A stretch of DNA of 64,000 bases from Rhizobium sp. NFR03 (GCF_900111275.1 NZ_FOGR01000012.1:1-64000); one strand, 5' to 3'. Shown: positions 8,966 to 19,121, numbered from the stretch's first letter. Made by a program: numbers and translations. Notes: generated by a model not told the origin, from the letters alone.

Positions 8966-9580
8966 CTACGCGTGGCCCAAGATCCCAACCCAGGCAGAAG
9001 CAAGCAGAGCCGCGCCCAGCAGAAGATTGAATGCTCTTGCAACCGTGCCGGACTGCACGGCTGGCCCGACCCTCGATCCGAGGGTTGCCCAAATGCCAAG
9101 GCACGGGATCGAAATCATCAGGAAGATGCAGGACAGAAGCGCATACCGCTGAAGGTCGGCATTCACACCGGCAAAGACGCTGACAACGGCGACCGCCATC
9201 CCCCATGTCTTCGGGTTCACCGCTTGCAGGGCCGCAGCAGTCAGTCCGCTCGTCGGCCTGTGCGGTTCGGAGCGCAGGGGTCCGTTCTCCTGTCTGGCGA
9301 TCTGCCAGGCCAGATAGCTCATCCACAGGGCTCCAGCCCAGCTCATAGCCGTCTGAATGTTGGGATGTTCGGACAGCCATCCGCCGATGCCGAAACCAAC
9401 AAACATGACCAAAGTTGCCGATCCCACACATGAGCCAAGAACGATGGGAAGCGTCGCTACAAAGCCGTAGCGGGCACTGTTGCCTAGAACCAGAAGATTG
9501 GAGGGACCGGGTGTAATCGATGCGACGAAGGCGAAGGTCACGAAGGGCATGAGTTGGTTGATGGTGGTGTGCGCAATCAT
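8966..9580 (-). CDS. LysE/RhtB-family translocator
   Basis: Product of 204 residues with about six hydrophobic segments. The family signature SITPGPSNLLVLGNSARYG lies near residues 21-39 and NPKTWGMAVAVVSVF in the middle. These inner-membrane proteins export amino acids or related compounds. The ATG overlaps the stop of the DUF2000 gene (ATGA), so the two are coupled. Lrp/AsnC, divergent on the other side of the DUF2000 gene, is a natural regulator for an amino-acid exporter. Confidence 0.88.
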   Translation of the reverse strand: MIAHTTINQLMPFVTFAFVASITPGPSNLLVLGNSARYGFVATLPIVLGSCVGSATLVMFVGFGIGGWLSEHPNIQTAMSWAGALWMSYLAWQIARQENGPLRSEPHRPTSGLTAAALQAVNPKTWGMAVAVVSVFAGVNADLQRYALLSCIFLMISIPCLGIWATLGSRVGPAVQSGTVARAFNLLLGAALLASAWVGILGHA

Positions 9581-9984
9581 GGGTGCAGCTTTGCTCCCTT
9601 GGTCGCCTTGTCAACGATCTTTTTCGGGCCGCAGATCGCGATCCCGACCAGATCGGGGGCATCCACTGGTTCAGCCTTGAAGACCTCGCGGTTGGCCGCA
9701 TCATGTCCCGTCCCGAACATCGCACGGACATAAGCAGCCGTGATTAATCCGTTTTCACCGGAGATGCGATGGGCGCGCCTGAGTTCGTTCGCGCCGGCTG
9801 CGAAAATCAACATCGGCTGCTCCAGAAGGCGTGCGAACTGTCGTCCAGACGCGTCTTCGTATGGCTCGCCCATGGCTTCGGGGACTGCGGAAGAAATGCC
9901 GGTCGCTAGGAACGCGGTGACGTTCAGCTTCTGCCAGGTTGCGAGATCGTCCTGCACGAGAATGGCAACCTTTGTATCAAACAT
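9577..9984 (-). CDS. DUF2000 family protein
   Basis: Product of 135 residues opening MFDTKVAILVQDDLATWQKL, with LNVTAFLATGIS and later IFAAGANELRRAH. This matches the DUF2000 family, small cytoplasmic proteins often found beside LysE exporters and Lrp regulators. No catalytic residues are established. First gene of an operon with the LysE-type exporter (four-base overlap), divergent from the Lrp-like regulator 94 bases away. Confidence 0.75.
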   Translation of the reverse strand: MFDTKVAILVQDDLATWQKLNVTAFLATGISSAVPEAMGEPYEDASGRQFARLLEQPMLIFAAGANELRRAHRISGENGLITAAYVRAMFGTGHDAANREVFKAEPVDAPDLVGIAICGPKKIVDKATKGAKLHP

Positions 9985-10078
9985 GCTTTATCCTCTGCTT
10001 CATACGCGGTACGCTTAATGAAATTCGACAAAATATTCATAACTCTGAATTTCATTCAGCAAAGAGGGTTTCGGCAGT

Positions 10079-10579
10079 ATGGGTGAAGATACGAACCACG
10101 TTCGGCCGCGTCTGGCACCCCAAGCCCGTTTGGACGACAGAGACCGAACGCTGTTAGGTATGCTTGCTGAAGATTCATCACGCAGTTACGCCGATCTTGG
10201 AAAGTTGCTGCATCTTTCACCTCCTGCCGTGCATGAACGGGTAAAGCGTCTTCGGCAGGAGGGCGTCATCAAGGGAAATGTCGCTCTCCTCGACGGATCG
10301 AAGCTCGGGCGACCACTCCTGACCTTCGTGCATGTCGATACGACAAGTTGGGCAGTCACGCGGCATCTGCTGGCGCTCAAGGAATTGCCGGAAGTGGAGG
10401 AGATCCATACCGTGACAGGTGAAAGCGCCATGCTCCTTAAGGTAAGAACGCGCGACACCCAGGCGCTGGAAGATCTTCTCGAGCGAATCCACTCTATCGA
10501 AGGATTTAAAGGGACCCGCAGCTACATCGCCTTGTCGACATATCTTGAACGTGGCCCCAGTCCCGTATCAACTGAGTAA
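10079..10579 (+). CDS. Lrp/AsnC-family regulator
   Basis: Product of 166 residues. An N-terminal AsnC helix-turn-helix (LDDRDRTLLGMLAEDSSRS, then YADLGKLLHLSPPAVHERVKRL) is followed by the RAM ligand domain (LPEVEEIHTVTGESAMLLKV). It faces the DUF2000/LysE unit and probably controls export of an amino acid. An N-terminal extension of about 20 residues precedes the usual start, and no internal Met offers a better one. Confidence 0.88.
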   Translation: MGEDTNHVRPRLAPQARLDDRDRTLLGMLAEDSSRSYADLGKLLHLSPPAVHERVKRLRQEGVIKGNVALLDGSKLGRPLLTFVHVDTTSWAVTRHLLALKELPEVEEIHTVTGESAMLLKVRTRDTQALEDLLERIHSIEGFKGTRSYIALSTYLERGPSPVSTE

Positions 10580-10640
10580 GTTCGGTTTGTTTACCAAGGT
10601 GTCGTTCCGTTGGGCTAAACGAAGGCGCCACTCTGCACTC

Positions 10641-10760
10641 CTAACACCGCGTAAGAACGCGAAGCTTCGCTCCTTCTTCCGGCGTCATTGCGCCGTAACC
10701 GGTCAGGTCTGTCTTGACGAAGCCGGGGCTAACCTTGAGCCCGCGCAGATGACGCCATAG
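10641..10760 (-). pseudogene. C-terminal remnant of an SDR gene
   Basis: The reverse strand reads about 40 codons ending in a stop, with LKVSPGFVKTDLTGYG followed by AMTPEEGAKL. This matches the post-catalytic region of SDRs (the P-G-x-V-x-T-D motif, then TPEEGA). No Rossmann or YxxxK part is found upstream in any frame, so only the 3' end survives. It marks the edge between the accessory region on the left and the plasmid backbone genes on the right. Confidence 0.55.
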
Positions 10761-11049
10761 TCGAATCCCTTGATCTGGTAAGCTGGCACGTCCACTGCGG
10801 TCTCGCTGGGGCATGTCTGACCAAAGACCGCCTCACGGTGCTCGGCTCGATTGGTATCCGCAACGGCCGGATCGTTTTCTTCCCCTGTGCGCTCAAGCGC
10901 CCATTCCTCGCGATAGCCAAGAAAGCCTCTCCCTGGCCGTCCTCCACTCCGTTTCGGTCCGTTGGATGCGGGCCGATCGTCTCCGGTCCTATCGACTGCC
11001 ATCGAGGCCGCGATGGACGCGGCCCGAACAACCGAAAAGGAATAAGACA
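10761..11049. other. Stretch without a recognised gene before DUF736
   Basis: Several frames are open here in both directions, but none gives a recognisable protein. The last bases carry AAAAGGAA just before the DUF736 start. Promoter sequences for the DUF736 gene are probably here. Confidence 0.4.
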
Positions 11050-11358
11050 ATGGCTACCATCGGCTCTTTCACCGCTTCCGGCAACGGCTTCACCGGCACC
11101 ATCTAGACCCTCAATCTAAACGTCAAGGCGACCATCAGCACCGTCGAGCGCACGTCCGACAAAGGCCCCGACTACCGCATCCTGGCAGGTGCGACGGAGT
11201 TCGGCGCAGCCTGGAAGAAAACCTCGAACGAAGGCCGCGACTACCTTTCGGTCAAGCTCGACGACCCGAGCTTCCCCGCTCCGATCTACGCAACGCTGAT
11301 CGAGGTCGAAGGCGAGGAAGGCCTCTCCTTCATCTGGTCCCGATCAAACCGGGACTGA
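11050..11358 (+). pseudogene. DUF736 family gene with one in-frame amber stop
   Basis: From the ATG at 11050 the frame reads MATIGSFTASGNGFTGTI, then TAG at 11104-11106. It continues without another fault ([15 protein letters not shown], ... [20 protein letters not shown]) to TGA at 11356-11358. The whole is 102 sense-or-stop codons, the usual length of DUF736 proteins that are common on rhizobial plasmids. A lysine codon (AAG) would fit the family at the amber position. All the rest is in frame, so the lesion is a recent point change, or the gene is read through by a suppressor. Confidence 0.8.
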
Positions 11359-11367
11359 TCCGGAGAT

Positions 11368-11389
11368 GCCCCGCCCGACAGGGCGGGGC
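11368..11389 (+). terminator. Terminator after DUF736
   Basis: GCCCCGCCC (11368-11376), loop GACA, GGGCGGGGC (11381-11389), followed by TCTTCCT. It sits between the DUF736 gene and the convergent HU gene and may serve both. Confidence 0.65.
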
Positions 11390-11404
11390 TCTTCCTGTGA
11401 ATGA

Positions 11405-11683
11405 TCACTTGTTCAGTGCATCCTTGAGCGCCTTGGCCGGCGCGAAGGTCAGCTTGTTGGAAGCGGCGATCTTCATGGCTTCGCCCGTTGCTGGATTGCG
11501 GCCCTCGCGTTCAGGCGACGCCTTCACTTTGAACTTCCCAAAACCAGGGATGGACGTTTCCGCGCCGGAGCTTGCTGCATCGGTGATCGCCTGGAAAACG
11601 GCTTCGACGATGGCCTTGCCCTGAGCCTTGGTCAGGCTGTTATCGGCGGCGATCTTGTCAGCGATTTCGTTGGTAGTGGTCAT
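11405..11683 (-). CDS. HU-family DNA-binding protein
   Basis: Product of 92 residues beginning MTTTNEIADKIAADNSLTKA. It has the HU/IHF signature GFGKFKVKASPEREGRNPATGE (read in two parts: GFGKFKVKAS and EREGRNPATGE) and ends APAKALKDALNK. Dimers of this family bend and compact DNA, and plasmid-borne copies may act as accessory nucleoid proteins. The open frame extends 20 codons upstream, but the Met used here gives the normal N-terminus. It is convergent with the DUF736 gene. Confidence 0.88.
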   Translation of the reverse strand: MTTTNEIADKIAADNSLTKAQGKAIVEAVFQAITDAASSGAETSIPGFGKFKVKASPEREGRNPATGEAMKIAASNKLTFAPAKALKDALNK

Positions 11684-11764
11684 GAAAATTTTCTCGAACT
11701 TGAACAATGCAAAATCCGTGTCAGCTTCTTGTCCCGTTGTCATCGGCGACGATCACGGCTTGGG

Positions 11765-12031
11765 TTAGATCCGGGGGATGTCCACAACTCGTTTCGGCTT
11801 GTAGCCTCGCCTGCGTTTTTCCCGAAGGACATCGAGGAACAGGCTGACAGCCTCGCTTTCGTTGTCAAAGAGATGAACCATCTGCTGCCCACGTGTTCCG
11901 ATCCGTCCCCACGCGCGTACAACCGATACCTCGCCGAACAAGGTTGGCTGAACGGCAAGGGCGTAGAAGCGCGCCATGTTCTTTTCAGGTGCGATACGTT
12001 CGACGTAGAGGTGGTAGGGCTGCGCTATCAT
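11765..12031 (-). CDS. WGR domain protein
   Basis: Product of 88 residues from the ATG at 12029-12031 (MIAQPYHLYVERIAPEKN). The WGR domain is visible as RAWGRIGTRGQQ, followed by SEAVSLFLDVLREKRRRGY. Stand-alone WGR proteins of this size are frequent on rhizobial plasmids beside conjugation genes; the domain binds nucleic acids in PARPs and related proteins. It lies between HU and the thermonuclease on the same strand. Confidence 0.82.
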   Translation of the reverse strand: MIAQPYHLYVERIAPEKNMARFYALAVQPTLFGEVSVVRAWGRIGTRGQQMVHLFDNESEAVSLFLDVLREKRRRGYKPKRVVDIPRI

Positions 12032-12126
12032 AGGGACATGATCCCGTGATCGGAATCCGACGTCCAATGAGAGTTTTGAATCGCAACGTGCTCACCGATT
12101 CACGGCGTTGATCTGTCGGCGCCGTT

Positions 12127-12563
12127 TCAATTACACCAACTCCGACGTGATCCGTCCCACTTCCGCGCCAGGCCTTCGGCAATGAGGATTTCGCCGACAG
12201 ATCGATTGCCGCGAAAAACGACCCTGAGTTCCGGCCAAAGCGATCCTCGTCTCTCGCTGTGCTCTTCAAGAAGATTGGACCCGAGTTGAGGATGTCGAGA
12301 AGACGCTGTTTTGCAGCCATGCCGCGTCGGCGTTCACGTTCGCATCTCGGAGGGCTCAGCTCTGGAGTGTCGATGTCGGCAATTCTGATCTTCACGCCTC
12401 GAAGCCAGAAGGTATCACCATCCACGACGCAGGTGATCCTCTGCCCGCTTTCACAAATCGAGAATTGCTCATTCGGTGTCTTTGGTTGCCGCGCTAACCC
12501 CGCGTTTGAAAAGCCGCATAACATCATGATGGCGAAGCTGGCAACGGTCGGCGATGCTCTCAA
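12127..12563 (-). pseudogene. Thermonuclease (SNase-like) gene with a frameshift
   Basis: The 5' part reads a leader (ASFAIMMLCGFSNAGLARQ), then CVVDGDTFWLRGVKIRIADIDTPE (in two pieces: VVDGDTFW and KIRIADIDTPE) and DEDRFGRN, all typical of SNase-type nucleases. Near 12230 the frame is lost. In the -1 frame the conserved end continues as LRVVFRGNRSVGEIL, then AEGLARKWDGSRRSWCN and TGA at 12127. One missing T in GAGTTCCGG explains it. The start is TTG at 12561-12563, overlapping the traG stop, with GAGGAG eight bases upstream. The full protein would be a secreted nuclease co-transcribed with traG. Confidence 0.75.
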
Positions 12564-14533
12564 TCCTTAATCTCCTCAATGTATATCACGCCCATGTCAC
12601 TGGCCTTGGGCTGTTTGATGGCCGGACTGTGGAACCGGTTCTCTCCAACACAGGCCTTCATCTCCGCCCGTCTAAACCAGACGGCGCGCCCGCATCGAAG
12701 CGGAGCATTTCCCGACGTGAAGACGATCTGCTCGTCACTGCGCATGCGCAACACTTCATGCGGCAGGATCAGCGGCCGGCGGCTGAGCTGCTTCGATCGC
12801 GATCGTGACGACCCTTTCATTCCGGAAGATCTGTTTGTCTGGTCGACCTCGACGGTGGTGTCGCCGCAGCGCTTCGAGATGTAGTCAGCCGTATCGGGAT
12901 CGTTGATGGCTGCGAACGAAATCCACGATGCGGATTCGAACCATTTGCTGGTCGCATCGCGGCCGCCATAGGCCTCGCGCATCTGGCCGAGCGACTGAAA
13001 GATCATCGTCAGCGTGATGCCGTATTTGCGGCCGGCGTCGCGGGCGGTTTCGAGAATGCGCAGATAGCCGAGACGTGCCACCTCGTCGAGGAGAAAGAGG
13101 GTGCGATCCTTCACGTTGCCGTTGCGGTTATAGATGGCATTGAGCAGCGAACCGATCACCACACGCGCCAGCCCTGGATGGGCTTCCAGCACCTTGAGAT
13201 CGAGCGCGATGAAGATGTCCGTCTCGCCGTTTGCGAGATCGTCGGTCGAGAAACTGTCGCCGGATACCAGGCCGGCATAGTTCGGGTAGGACAGCCAGTG
13301 TGTTTCCTTGACGGCATTGGCATAGACACCGGAAAATGTCTCCGGCGTCATGTTGACGAAGACGGCGACATTCTCCTTCACAAAATTCGAACCCGACTGT
13401 TCGTAGATCTTCGTCAGGCGTGCCCGAAGCTGCGGCTCTGGTTCGGAGAGATTGGCCCGGACTCGGCGCAAAGTCTGATCTTTCTCGTCGGTGTGGCCGG
13501 ACAGGCAAACGTCGGCGATCAGTGCGGTCAGAAGCTGCATGGCCGAGGCCCTGAAGAAGTCCTCGCGGGCGGACGCCGTGCGCGCATTGTCGGTCATGAT
13601 CCACGTGGCGACGGCGACGATGTCCTCTTCCTTGGTATTGCCGTGACGGCCGATCCAGTCGAGCGCATTGAAGCCGACACCAGACGCGGCGGGATCGAGC
13701 ACGATCACCTTGCGGCCGGCCTGACGCCGGTGCTCGATCACCATCGGCGCGACCTCGCTCGACGGATCCAGCACCACGAGGCCGCCGCCCCATTTGAGCG
13801 CGGTTGGGATCGTCACCGAGGTCGTCTTGAATCCACCGGATCCGGCAAAGACGATGCCATGCGATGATCCGAAGGAACCATCAAAGCAGAGCAGCGGTGA
13901 CTTGCCTCCCGCTCCCCAGCTTTGTTGATCATCAGCGCGAAACGGCAACGCGGCAACACTGTCGCGATCGACGCGATAACGTTCGCCGATGACGATACCG
14001 CCGGCTTCGGGAAATAGCTTTGCAGCTTCGGGCTGTTTCATCCAGTCGGCCTCGCCGTGGACAGCGCGTTTGCCGCCGATCCGCTTCGGGGCTGCCATTG
14101 CGAAGGCGGTATTCCCCTTGATCGCGACCCGCAAGGCAAAGACGCTTCCGATGAAGGCGACGGCCGAGCCGAGCATGGTTGCAGGGTCGGCGTAGGCGAG
14201 AACCGATTGACCGGCCGGGACGTCGCTGGCAATAGCGGCCAGTCTAACGGCCTCCCGTGTCATAGCAATGATAATGACCACAGCATTTCCAGCCAGCACG
14301 CTTAGACCGGCGGCCTTGATATTCGCCGAACCATGGATGGCGAACAGCGCAACAACGCCGATCGCGGCGGCGCCCACATAGGGCAGGGCGAGCCCCGCGC
14401 GGCCCAGTGTCAGCTTCGTCGGCGCTGATGTTCCGAGTGCCGCCAGCCGATGTTCCATGCCTGACGTCAGGATCATGGCTGCGACCATAATTGCCGCGGG
14501 CAGGATTGCCAGAAGCAGCCTATTCGCCGTCAT
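12560..14533 (-). CDS. traG: Conjugative coupling protein TraG (VirD4 family)
   Basis: Product of 657 residues, the size of Ti/Sym plasmid TraG. Several membrane segments fill the first 140 residues. The ATPase domain has a Walker A variant [10 protein letters not shown] near residue 223 and a Walker B region [13 protein letters not shown]. TraG is a hexameric inner-membrane ATPase that delivers the TraA-DNA complex to the Trb channel. The start overlaps the end of traD by 14 bases, and traC lies just upstream, giving the usual traC-D-G operon reading away from oriT. The 18-bp tra box at 15110 should control it through TraR. Confidence 0.95.
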   Translation of the reverse strand: MTANRLLLAILPAAIMVAAMILTSGMEHRLAALGTSAPTKLTLGRAGLALPYVGAAAIGVVALFAIHGSANIKAAGLSVLAGNAVVIIIAMTREAVRLAAIASDVPAGQSVLAYADPATMLGSAVAFIGSVFALRVAIKGNTAFAMAAPKRIGGKRAVHGEADWMKQPEAAKLFPEAGGIVIGERYRVDRDSVAALPFRADDQQSWGAGGKSPLLCFDGSFGSSHGIVFAGSGGFKTTSVTIPTALKWGGGLVVLDPSSEVAPMVIEHRRQAGRKVIVLDPAASGVGFNALDWIGRHGNTKEEDIVAVATWIMTDNARTASAREDFFRASAMQLLTALIADVCLSGHTDEKDQTLRRVRANLSEPEPQLRARLTKIYEQSGSNFVKENVAVFVNMTPETFSGVYANAVKETHWLSYPNYAGLVSGDSFSTDDLANGETDIFIALDLKVLEAHPGLARVVIGSLLNAIYNRNGNVKDRTLFLLDEVARLGYLRILETARDAGRKYGITLTMIFQSLGQMREAYGGRDATSKWFESASWISFAAINDPDTADYISKRCGDTTVEVDQTNRSSGMKGSSRSRSKQLSRRPLILPHEVLRMRSDEQIVFTSGNAPLRCGRAVWFRRAEMKACVGENRFHSPAIKQPKASDMGVIYIEEIKD

Positions 14534-14735
14534 CGCTGAAGGCCTCCGCGCCGATTGCCATCAGTCGAGCCTTCTCCATCTCGTCGCCCTTGATCCGCCT
14601 GTTGGCGTCGATCAGCAGGCCGAGCAACAGAGCACGCTTCTCGTAGCGCAGTCCGGCTTTAACGATCAGGCCGCCGAGCTCGATTTTTTCGCGCGTGTCC
14701 TTTTTGCGCGCCTCTGCCGTCGCTGATTTTGCCAT
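14520..14735 (-). CDS. traD: Conjugal transfer protein TraD
   Basis: Product of 71 residues from the ATG at 14733-14735: [20 protein letters not shown], then [21 protein letters not shown]. This is the small TraD of Ti-type plasmids, unrelated to F-plasmid TraD; it resembles helix-rich accessory proteins of the relaxosome. It sits between traC (four-base gap) and traG (overlap), and the longer open frame upstream is a shadow of traC. Confidence 0.9.
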   Translation of the reverse strand: MAKSATAEARKKDTREKIELGGLIVKAGLRYEKRALLLGLLIDANRRIKGDEMEKARLMAIGAEAFSDDGE

Positions 14736-14739
14736 CCGC

Positions 14740-15036
14740 TCAAACCTCACCAGCCCCGCCCGCATCCGCGCCAGGCGACTGCGCCGTGAACGGCTCACCG
14801 CCGCTTCCGCTCTCGCCGGTATTCTTTCTCCCGGTCGCAATGCCTTTGCCTCCGCGAAACCGTTTGGCGACGTCCTCGAAGGCAGCCTGAAGCTCTGCCT
14901 CGTCAATCTCGATTTCTCCGAGACCGGCCTTCAGTGCGATGCGGCCGATGCGTTCGGCCTCACGGGTCTCGGCCTGCTTCAGCTGATCCTGCAATCTTGC
15001 GATCTCTTCCCTGATCCGCGACGACGGTTTCTTCAT
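14740..15036 (-). CDS. traC: Conjugal transfer protein TraC
   Basis: Product of 98 residues: [20 protein letters not shown], a coiled-coil start, then [20 protein letters not shown]-type helices and a flexible Gly/Ala-rich end. It is the first gene leftward from oriT. In Ti plasmids TraC is a TraR-controlled relaxosome component. The start is 73 bases from the palindromic tra box, which fits activation by TraR. Confidence 0.9.
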   Translation of the reverse strand: MKKPSSRIREEIARLQDQLKQAETREAERIGRIALKAGLGEIEIDEAELQAAFEDVAKRFRGGKGIATGRKNTGESGSGGEPFTAQSPGADAGGAGEV

Positions 15037-15109
15037 TCCGGTTGCTCCTTTTTAAGTCTGGGCGTTGCACTTGCGACGCCCAGACTCTCCCGGATGTGCC
15101 TGAATTGAA

Positions 15110-15127
15110 ATCTGCAGATCTGCAGAT
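15110..15127. promoter_or_regulatory. tra box (TraR binding site) for traCDG and traAFBH
   Basis: A perfect 18-bp palindrome, ATCTGCAGATCTGCAGAT, lies between traC and oriT. It shares the GCAGATCTGC centre with the Ti-plasmid tra box, with changed outer bases. It can serve the divergent traCDG and traAFBH operons. Confidence 0.85.
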
Positions 15128-15178
15128 CGCCAAGGGCGATGCTTTTGTGAATGATCCCGCCGTTCCGAAGGAGCGGTT

Positions 15179-15212
15179 CCAAGGGCGCAATTATACGTCG
15201 CTGATGCGACGT
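15179..15212. other. oriT: oriT with predicted nic site
   Basis: CCAAGGGCGCAATTATACG is followed by the inverted repeat ACGTCGC-TGAT-GCGACGT (15195-15212), as in Ti-plasmid oriT. On the lower strand ATTGCGCC matches the RSF1010-type nic core, placing the nick between 15187 and 15188. Flanked by the divergent traC and traA genes. Confidence 0.88.
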
Positions 15213-15291
15213 GCTGCTCACGGCCCTGGCTGGGCCGTTGGGTGTCGCTCGTTCCTGACGAAGAAGGTTCGCAGTCAGGAGCTTGTCACCG

Positions 15292-18200
15292 GTGGCCATC
15301 GCCCATTTCTCAGCCAGCATTGTCAGCCGCGGCGACGGCCGCAGTGCCGTCCTGTCTGCGGCCTACCGGCACTGCGCTAAAATGGAATACGAGCGGGAGG
15401 CCCGCACCATCGACTATACCCGCAAGCAGGGCCTGCTGCATGAAGAGTTCGTCCTTCCCGCCGATGCCCCGAAATGGGCACGCGCAATGATCGCCGATCG
15501 GTCGGTGTCGGGAGCGGTCGAAGCCTTCTGGAACAGGGTCGAGGCGTTCGAGAAACGCTCCGATGCCCAGCTCGCCCGGGACCTGACCATCGCTCTTCCG
15601 CTGGAACTGACGCCGGAGCAGAATATCGCTTTGGTGCGTGACTTCGTGGAAAGACACATCCTCGCCAAGGGCATGGTTGCCGATTGGGTCTACCACGACA
15701 ATCCGGGCAATCCGCACATCCATCTGATGACGACATTGCGCCCGCTGACCGAAGATGGTTTCGGGGCAAAGAAGGTCGCGGTGACAGGAGAAGACGGCCA
15801 ACCACTTCGCACCAAAGCCGGTAAGATCGCCTACGAGCTTTGGGCCGGCTCCACCGATGATTTCAACAAGCTACGGGATGGTTGGTTCGAGCGCCAGAAC
15901 CATCACCTGGCGCTGGGCGGTATTGATCTTCGCATCGATGGCGGCTCCTACGAGAAGCAGGGCATCGCGCTCGAACCGACTATCCATCTCGGCGTCGGCG
16001 CCAAGGCGATCGAGCGCAAGGCGGAAGTGAGGGGTGTGCGTCCTGAGCTCGAGCGGATCGAGTTGAACGAGCAGCGGCGTAGTGAGAATGCCCGCCGCAT
16101 TCGCCGAAATCCCGGCATCGTGCTTGAACTGATCACGCGTGAGAGAAGCGTCTTCGATGAACGCGACGTCGCCAAGGTGCTGCTTCGCTATATCGACGAT
16201 CCCGGCATTTTCCAGCAGATCTTGGCACGCATACTCCAGAATCCGGAAACCCTGCGTCTGCAGCGCGACACGATCGAGTTCGCGAGCGGACAAAAATTGC
16301 CGGCGCGATACACCACCCGGGAGCTGATCCGGCTTGAAGCGGAGATGGCCCGACGTTCGCTCTGGCTGTCCAAGCGGGAAACGCAAGGTGTCTCCTCGAC
16401 GGTGCTGGCGGCGACCTTCGCGCGACACGCCCGGCTGTCGGATGAGCAGCGAGCTGCTATCGAGCACGTCGCCGGTTCCGCGCGCATCGCGGCCGTTGTC
16501 GGGCGTGCTGGTGCCGGCAAGACCACGATGATGAAGGCGGCACGCGAAGCCTGGGAACTCGGCGGATATCGCGTCGTCGGTGGAGCGCTTGCCGGAAAGG
16601 CGGCAGAGGGTCTTTCGAGCGAAGCAGGGATCCAGAGCCGCACGCTGGCATCCTGGGAACTGCGCTGGAAGAAGGACCGCGACACGCTCGATGCCAAAAC
16701 AGTATTCGTCATGGACGAGGCCGGCATGGTCGCATCAAGGCAGATGGCCGGCTTCGTGGAGGCGGTGGTCAAGTCCGGCGCCAAGCTCGTGCTTATCGGT
16801 GATCCCGAGCAGCTCCAGCCGATCGAAGCGGGCGCCGCGTTTCGCGCCATTGCCGATCGTGTCGGTTACGCCGAACTCGAAACCATCTATCGCCAGCGTG
16901 ATAACTGGATGCGCAAGGCCTCGCTCGATCTGGCGCGTGGCCGCGTCGGCGAAGCGCTCGCTGCCTATCGTTCAGAGGGCAGGGTGCTTGGCTCGGAACT
17001 GAAGGCTCAGGCTGTCGAACACCTGATCGCTGACTGGAACCGTGATTACGATCCTGCAAAGTCTATGTTGATGCTGGCGCACCTGCGCCGCGACGTCCGC
17101 CTGCTCAATGTCTTGGCGCGTGAAAAGCTTGTCGAGCGCGGCATCCTCAGTGAAGGCCATGGCTTTAGGACTGCAGATGGCGTCCGGCATTTCGACGCCG
17201 GTGACCAGATCGTCTTCCTGAAAAACGAAGGTTCGCTTGGCGTCAAGAACGGCATGATCGGCCGTGTCGTCGAGGCAGCGCCGAACCGGATATCCGTCGT
17301 GGTCGGCGAGGGTGATAAGCGACGTCAGGTTACAATCGAGCAACGCTTCTACAACAATCTCGATCACGGCTACGCCACGACGATCCATAAGAGCCAGGGT
17401 GCGACGGTCGATCGCGTGAAGGTGCTGGCAAGCCTCTCGCTCGATCGCCATCTCACCTATGTCGCGATGACGCGCCACCGCGAGGATCTGGCGCTCTATT
17501 ATGGCCGGCGTTCCTTCGCCAAGGCAGGCGGTTTGACAGAAATCCTGTCGCGCAGGAATGCGAAAGAGACCACGCTCGATTACGAGCGCGGTGGCCTCTA
17601 CCGCCCGGCACTCGCGTTTGCCGAAAACCGCGGCCTGCACATTGTCCACGTCGCGCGAAACCTGCTGCGCGACCGGCTCGACTGGACGCTGCGCCAGAGT
17701 TCAAAACTTGCCGATCTCACCGCCCGTCTTCGAGCAGCCGGCGAACGGCTTGGCCTGCTGCAAACCCTGAAATCACATACGAACAAGGAGACCCGCCCGA
17801 TGGTGTCAGGCGTAAAACTGTTCCCCGTACCACTGAGCGATGCCGTTGATCAGAAGGTTGCGGATGATCCCGCTGTGAAGAAGCAATGGGAGGAAGTCTC
17901 GACGCGCTTCCGCTATGTGTTCGCCGATCCCGAGACCGCCTTCCGGGCCATGAACTTCGACGCGGTCCTCGCCGACAAACAGGTGGCAATGCAGACACTC
18001 GACAAGCTTGCGGTCGAGCCCGCGTCGATCGGACCGCTCAAGGGAAAGACCAGTATTCTCGCCAGCAAGTCTGACCGAGAGGCCCGCCGCGTCGCGGAGG
18101 TCAACGCTCCAGCACTGAAACGCGACATCGAAACCTACCTCCGAATCCGCGAGGTCGCCGTACAGCGGATCGAGGCTGAGGAGAAGACGCTACGCCAGCG

Positions 18201-18594
18201 CGTCTCGATTGATATCCCGGCGCTGTCGCCAGCGGCGCAAAGCGTGTTGGAACGGGTGCGCGACGCGATCGACCGCAACGATCTCCCTGCCGCGATGGCT
18301 TGCGCGCTCAGCAATCGCGAAACCAAAGCCGAGATCGACGGTTTTGGCAAGGCGGTGGCCGAGCGATTCGGAGAGCGGACCCTGCTCACCAACACAGCGC
18401 ACAGGCCTCAAAGTCAGCTCTTCGATAAGCTCTCAGAGGGGCTGGCACCCCAAGAGAAGGAGCGGCTGAAAGAAGCCTGGCCGGTGATGCGGACGGCTCA
18501 GCAGCTGTCGGCTCATGAGCGCACGGTTGAAACGCTGAAGCAGGTGGAGGACTTGAAGCTCGCTCAGCGTCAGACACCGGTGATCAAGCAATGA
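15292..18594 (+). CDS. traA: Conjugative relaxase/helicase TraA, copy 1
   Basis: Product of 1,100 residues from the GTG at 15292 ([18 protein letters not shown]), preceded by AGGAGC; the open frame starts three codons earlier at a TTG. The N-terminal MobA/MobL-type relaxase has an active-site Tyr-rich start and the metal-binding HIH in [13 protein letters not shown] near residue 143. A RecD/TraI-type helicase follows: Walker [11 protein letters not shown] near 404, Walker [10 protein letters not shown] near 473, and [19 protein letters not shown] near 700. TraA nicks oriT and leads the strand into the recipient. traF overlaps its stop. A second traA of the same length but different sequence lies at 59141. 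Confidence 0.95.
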   Translation: MAIAHFSASIVSRGDGRSAVLSAAYRHCAKMEYEREARTIDYTRKQGLLHEEFVLPADAPKWARAMIADRSVSGAVEAFWNRVEAFEKRSDAQLARDLTIALPLELTPEQNIALVRDFVERHILAKGMVADWVYHDNPGNPHIHLMTTLRPLTEDGFGAKKVAVTGEDGQPLRTKAGKIAYELWAGSTDDFNKLRDGWFERQNHHLALGGIDLRIDGGSYEKQGIALEPTIHLGVGAKAIERKAEVRGVRPELERIELNEQRRSENARRIRRNPGIVLELITRERSVFDERDVAKVLLRYIDDPGIFQQILARILQNPETLRLQRDTIEFASGQKLPARYTTRELIRLEAEMARRSLWLSKRETQGVSSTVLAATFARHARLSDEQRAAIEHVAGSARIAAVVGRAGAGKTTMMKAAREAWELGGYRVVGGALAGKAAEGLSSEAGIQSRTLASWELRWKKDRDTLDAKTVFVMDEAGMVASRQMAGFVEAVVKSGAKLVLIGDPEQLQPIEAGAAFRAIADRVGYAELETIYRQRDNWMRKASLDLARGRVGEALAAYRSEGRVLGSELKAQAVEHLIADWNRDYDPAKSMLMLAHLRRDVRLLNVLAREKLVERGILSEGHGFRTADGVRHFDAGDQIVFLKNEGSLGVKNGMIGRVVEAAPNRISVVVGEGDKRRQVTIEQRFYNNLDHGYATTIHKSQGATVDRVKVLASLSLDRHLTYVAMTRHREDLALYYGRRSFAKAGGLTEILSRRNAKETTLDYERGGLYRPALAFAENRGLHIVHVARNLLRDRLDWTLRQSSKLADLTARLRAAGERLGLLQTLKSHTNKETRPMVSGVKLFPVPLSDAVDQKVADDPAVKKQWEEVSTRFRYVFADPETAFRAMNFDAVLADKQVAMQTLDKLAVEPASIGPLKGKTSILASKSDREARRVAEVNAPALKRDIETYLRIREVAVQRIEAEEKTLRQRVSIDIPALSPAAQSVLERVRDAIDRNDLPAAMACALSNRETKAEIDGFGKAVAERFGERTLLTNTAHRPQSQLFDKLSEGLAPQEKERLKEAWPVMRTAQQLSAHERTVETLKQVEDLKLAQRQTPVIKQ

Positions 18595-19121
18595 GCGGGC
18601 GCGGGGCGATCGTCTTCGTTGCCACTGCCGGGAGCCTCGTGGTGGCTCTTGCGGGGATCGGGCTTATCGGTGGCATCAGGCTGAACCTGACGCCGAGCGA
18701 ACCACTTGGTATCTGGCGCATCGAGCAGATAAGCAGAGCTCCAAGTGTTGGCGATCTCGTGTTCATCTGCCCTCCGCCCACGCCGCAATTCGAAGAGGCC
18801 TGGCAGCGCGGCTATGTTCGGCAAGGACTGTGTACCGGCGGTTTCGCGCCGCTTATCAAGACCATTGCAGCGCTTCCCGGCCAGCGCGTCGCCATTGGCG
18901 ACACCGTCGCGATCGACGGCACCGTGCTCGACGCGTCTCTCATCCGCGAGAACGACGGACAGGGCCGTTCAATCATCCCCTATTCCGGAGGCATCGTGCC
19001 GCCGGGACATCTGTTTCTTCACTCATCCTTTGCGAGCTCCTATGACTCCCGATATTTTGGACCGATCCCGATCTCTGGGCTCCTCGGCCTTGCCACGCCG
19101 ATCCTCACCTTTGATCCCTGA
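18591..19121 (+). CDS. traF: Conjugative signal peptidase TraF, copy 1
   Basis: Product of 176 residues. An N-terminal membrane segment is followed by the S26 peptidase box [12 protein letters not shown] (nucleophile Ser36) and [15 protein letters not shown] (Lys90), then the exit motif [16 protein letters not shown]. In RP4-type systems TraF matures and cyclises the pilin TrbC. The start overlaps traA by four bases, and traB begins inside its 3' end. The C-terminal YFGPIP is shared with the second traF. Confidence 0.93.
   Translation: MSGRGAIVFVATAGSLVVALAGIGLIGGIRLNLTPSEPLGIWRIEQISRAPSVGDLVFICPPPTPQFEEAWQRGYVRQGLCTGGFAPLIKTIAALPGQRVAIGDTVAIDGTVLDASLIRENDGQGRSIIPYSGGIVPPGHLFLHSSFASSYDSRYFGPIPISGLLGLATPILTFDP

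Noticed and set aside
8871-9731. Minus-strand frame of 286 codons
   Set aside because: Out-of-frame shadow of the LysE and DUF2000 genes.
10703-11119. Open frames on both strands before DUF736
   Set aside because: No family features, overlapping in opposite directions, and they cross the SDR remnant. Kept only as an unassigned stretch.
11985-12126. 3' extension of the thermonuclease frame to 11985
   Set aside because: After the frameshift the codons read nonsense and run into the WGR gene; the conserved end is in the other frame and stops at 12127.
13178-13867. Plus-strand frame of 229 codons inside traG
   Set aside because: Antisense shadow of traG with no recognisable protein.
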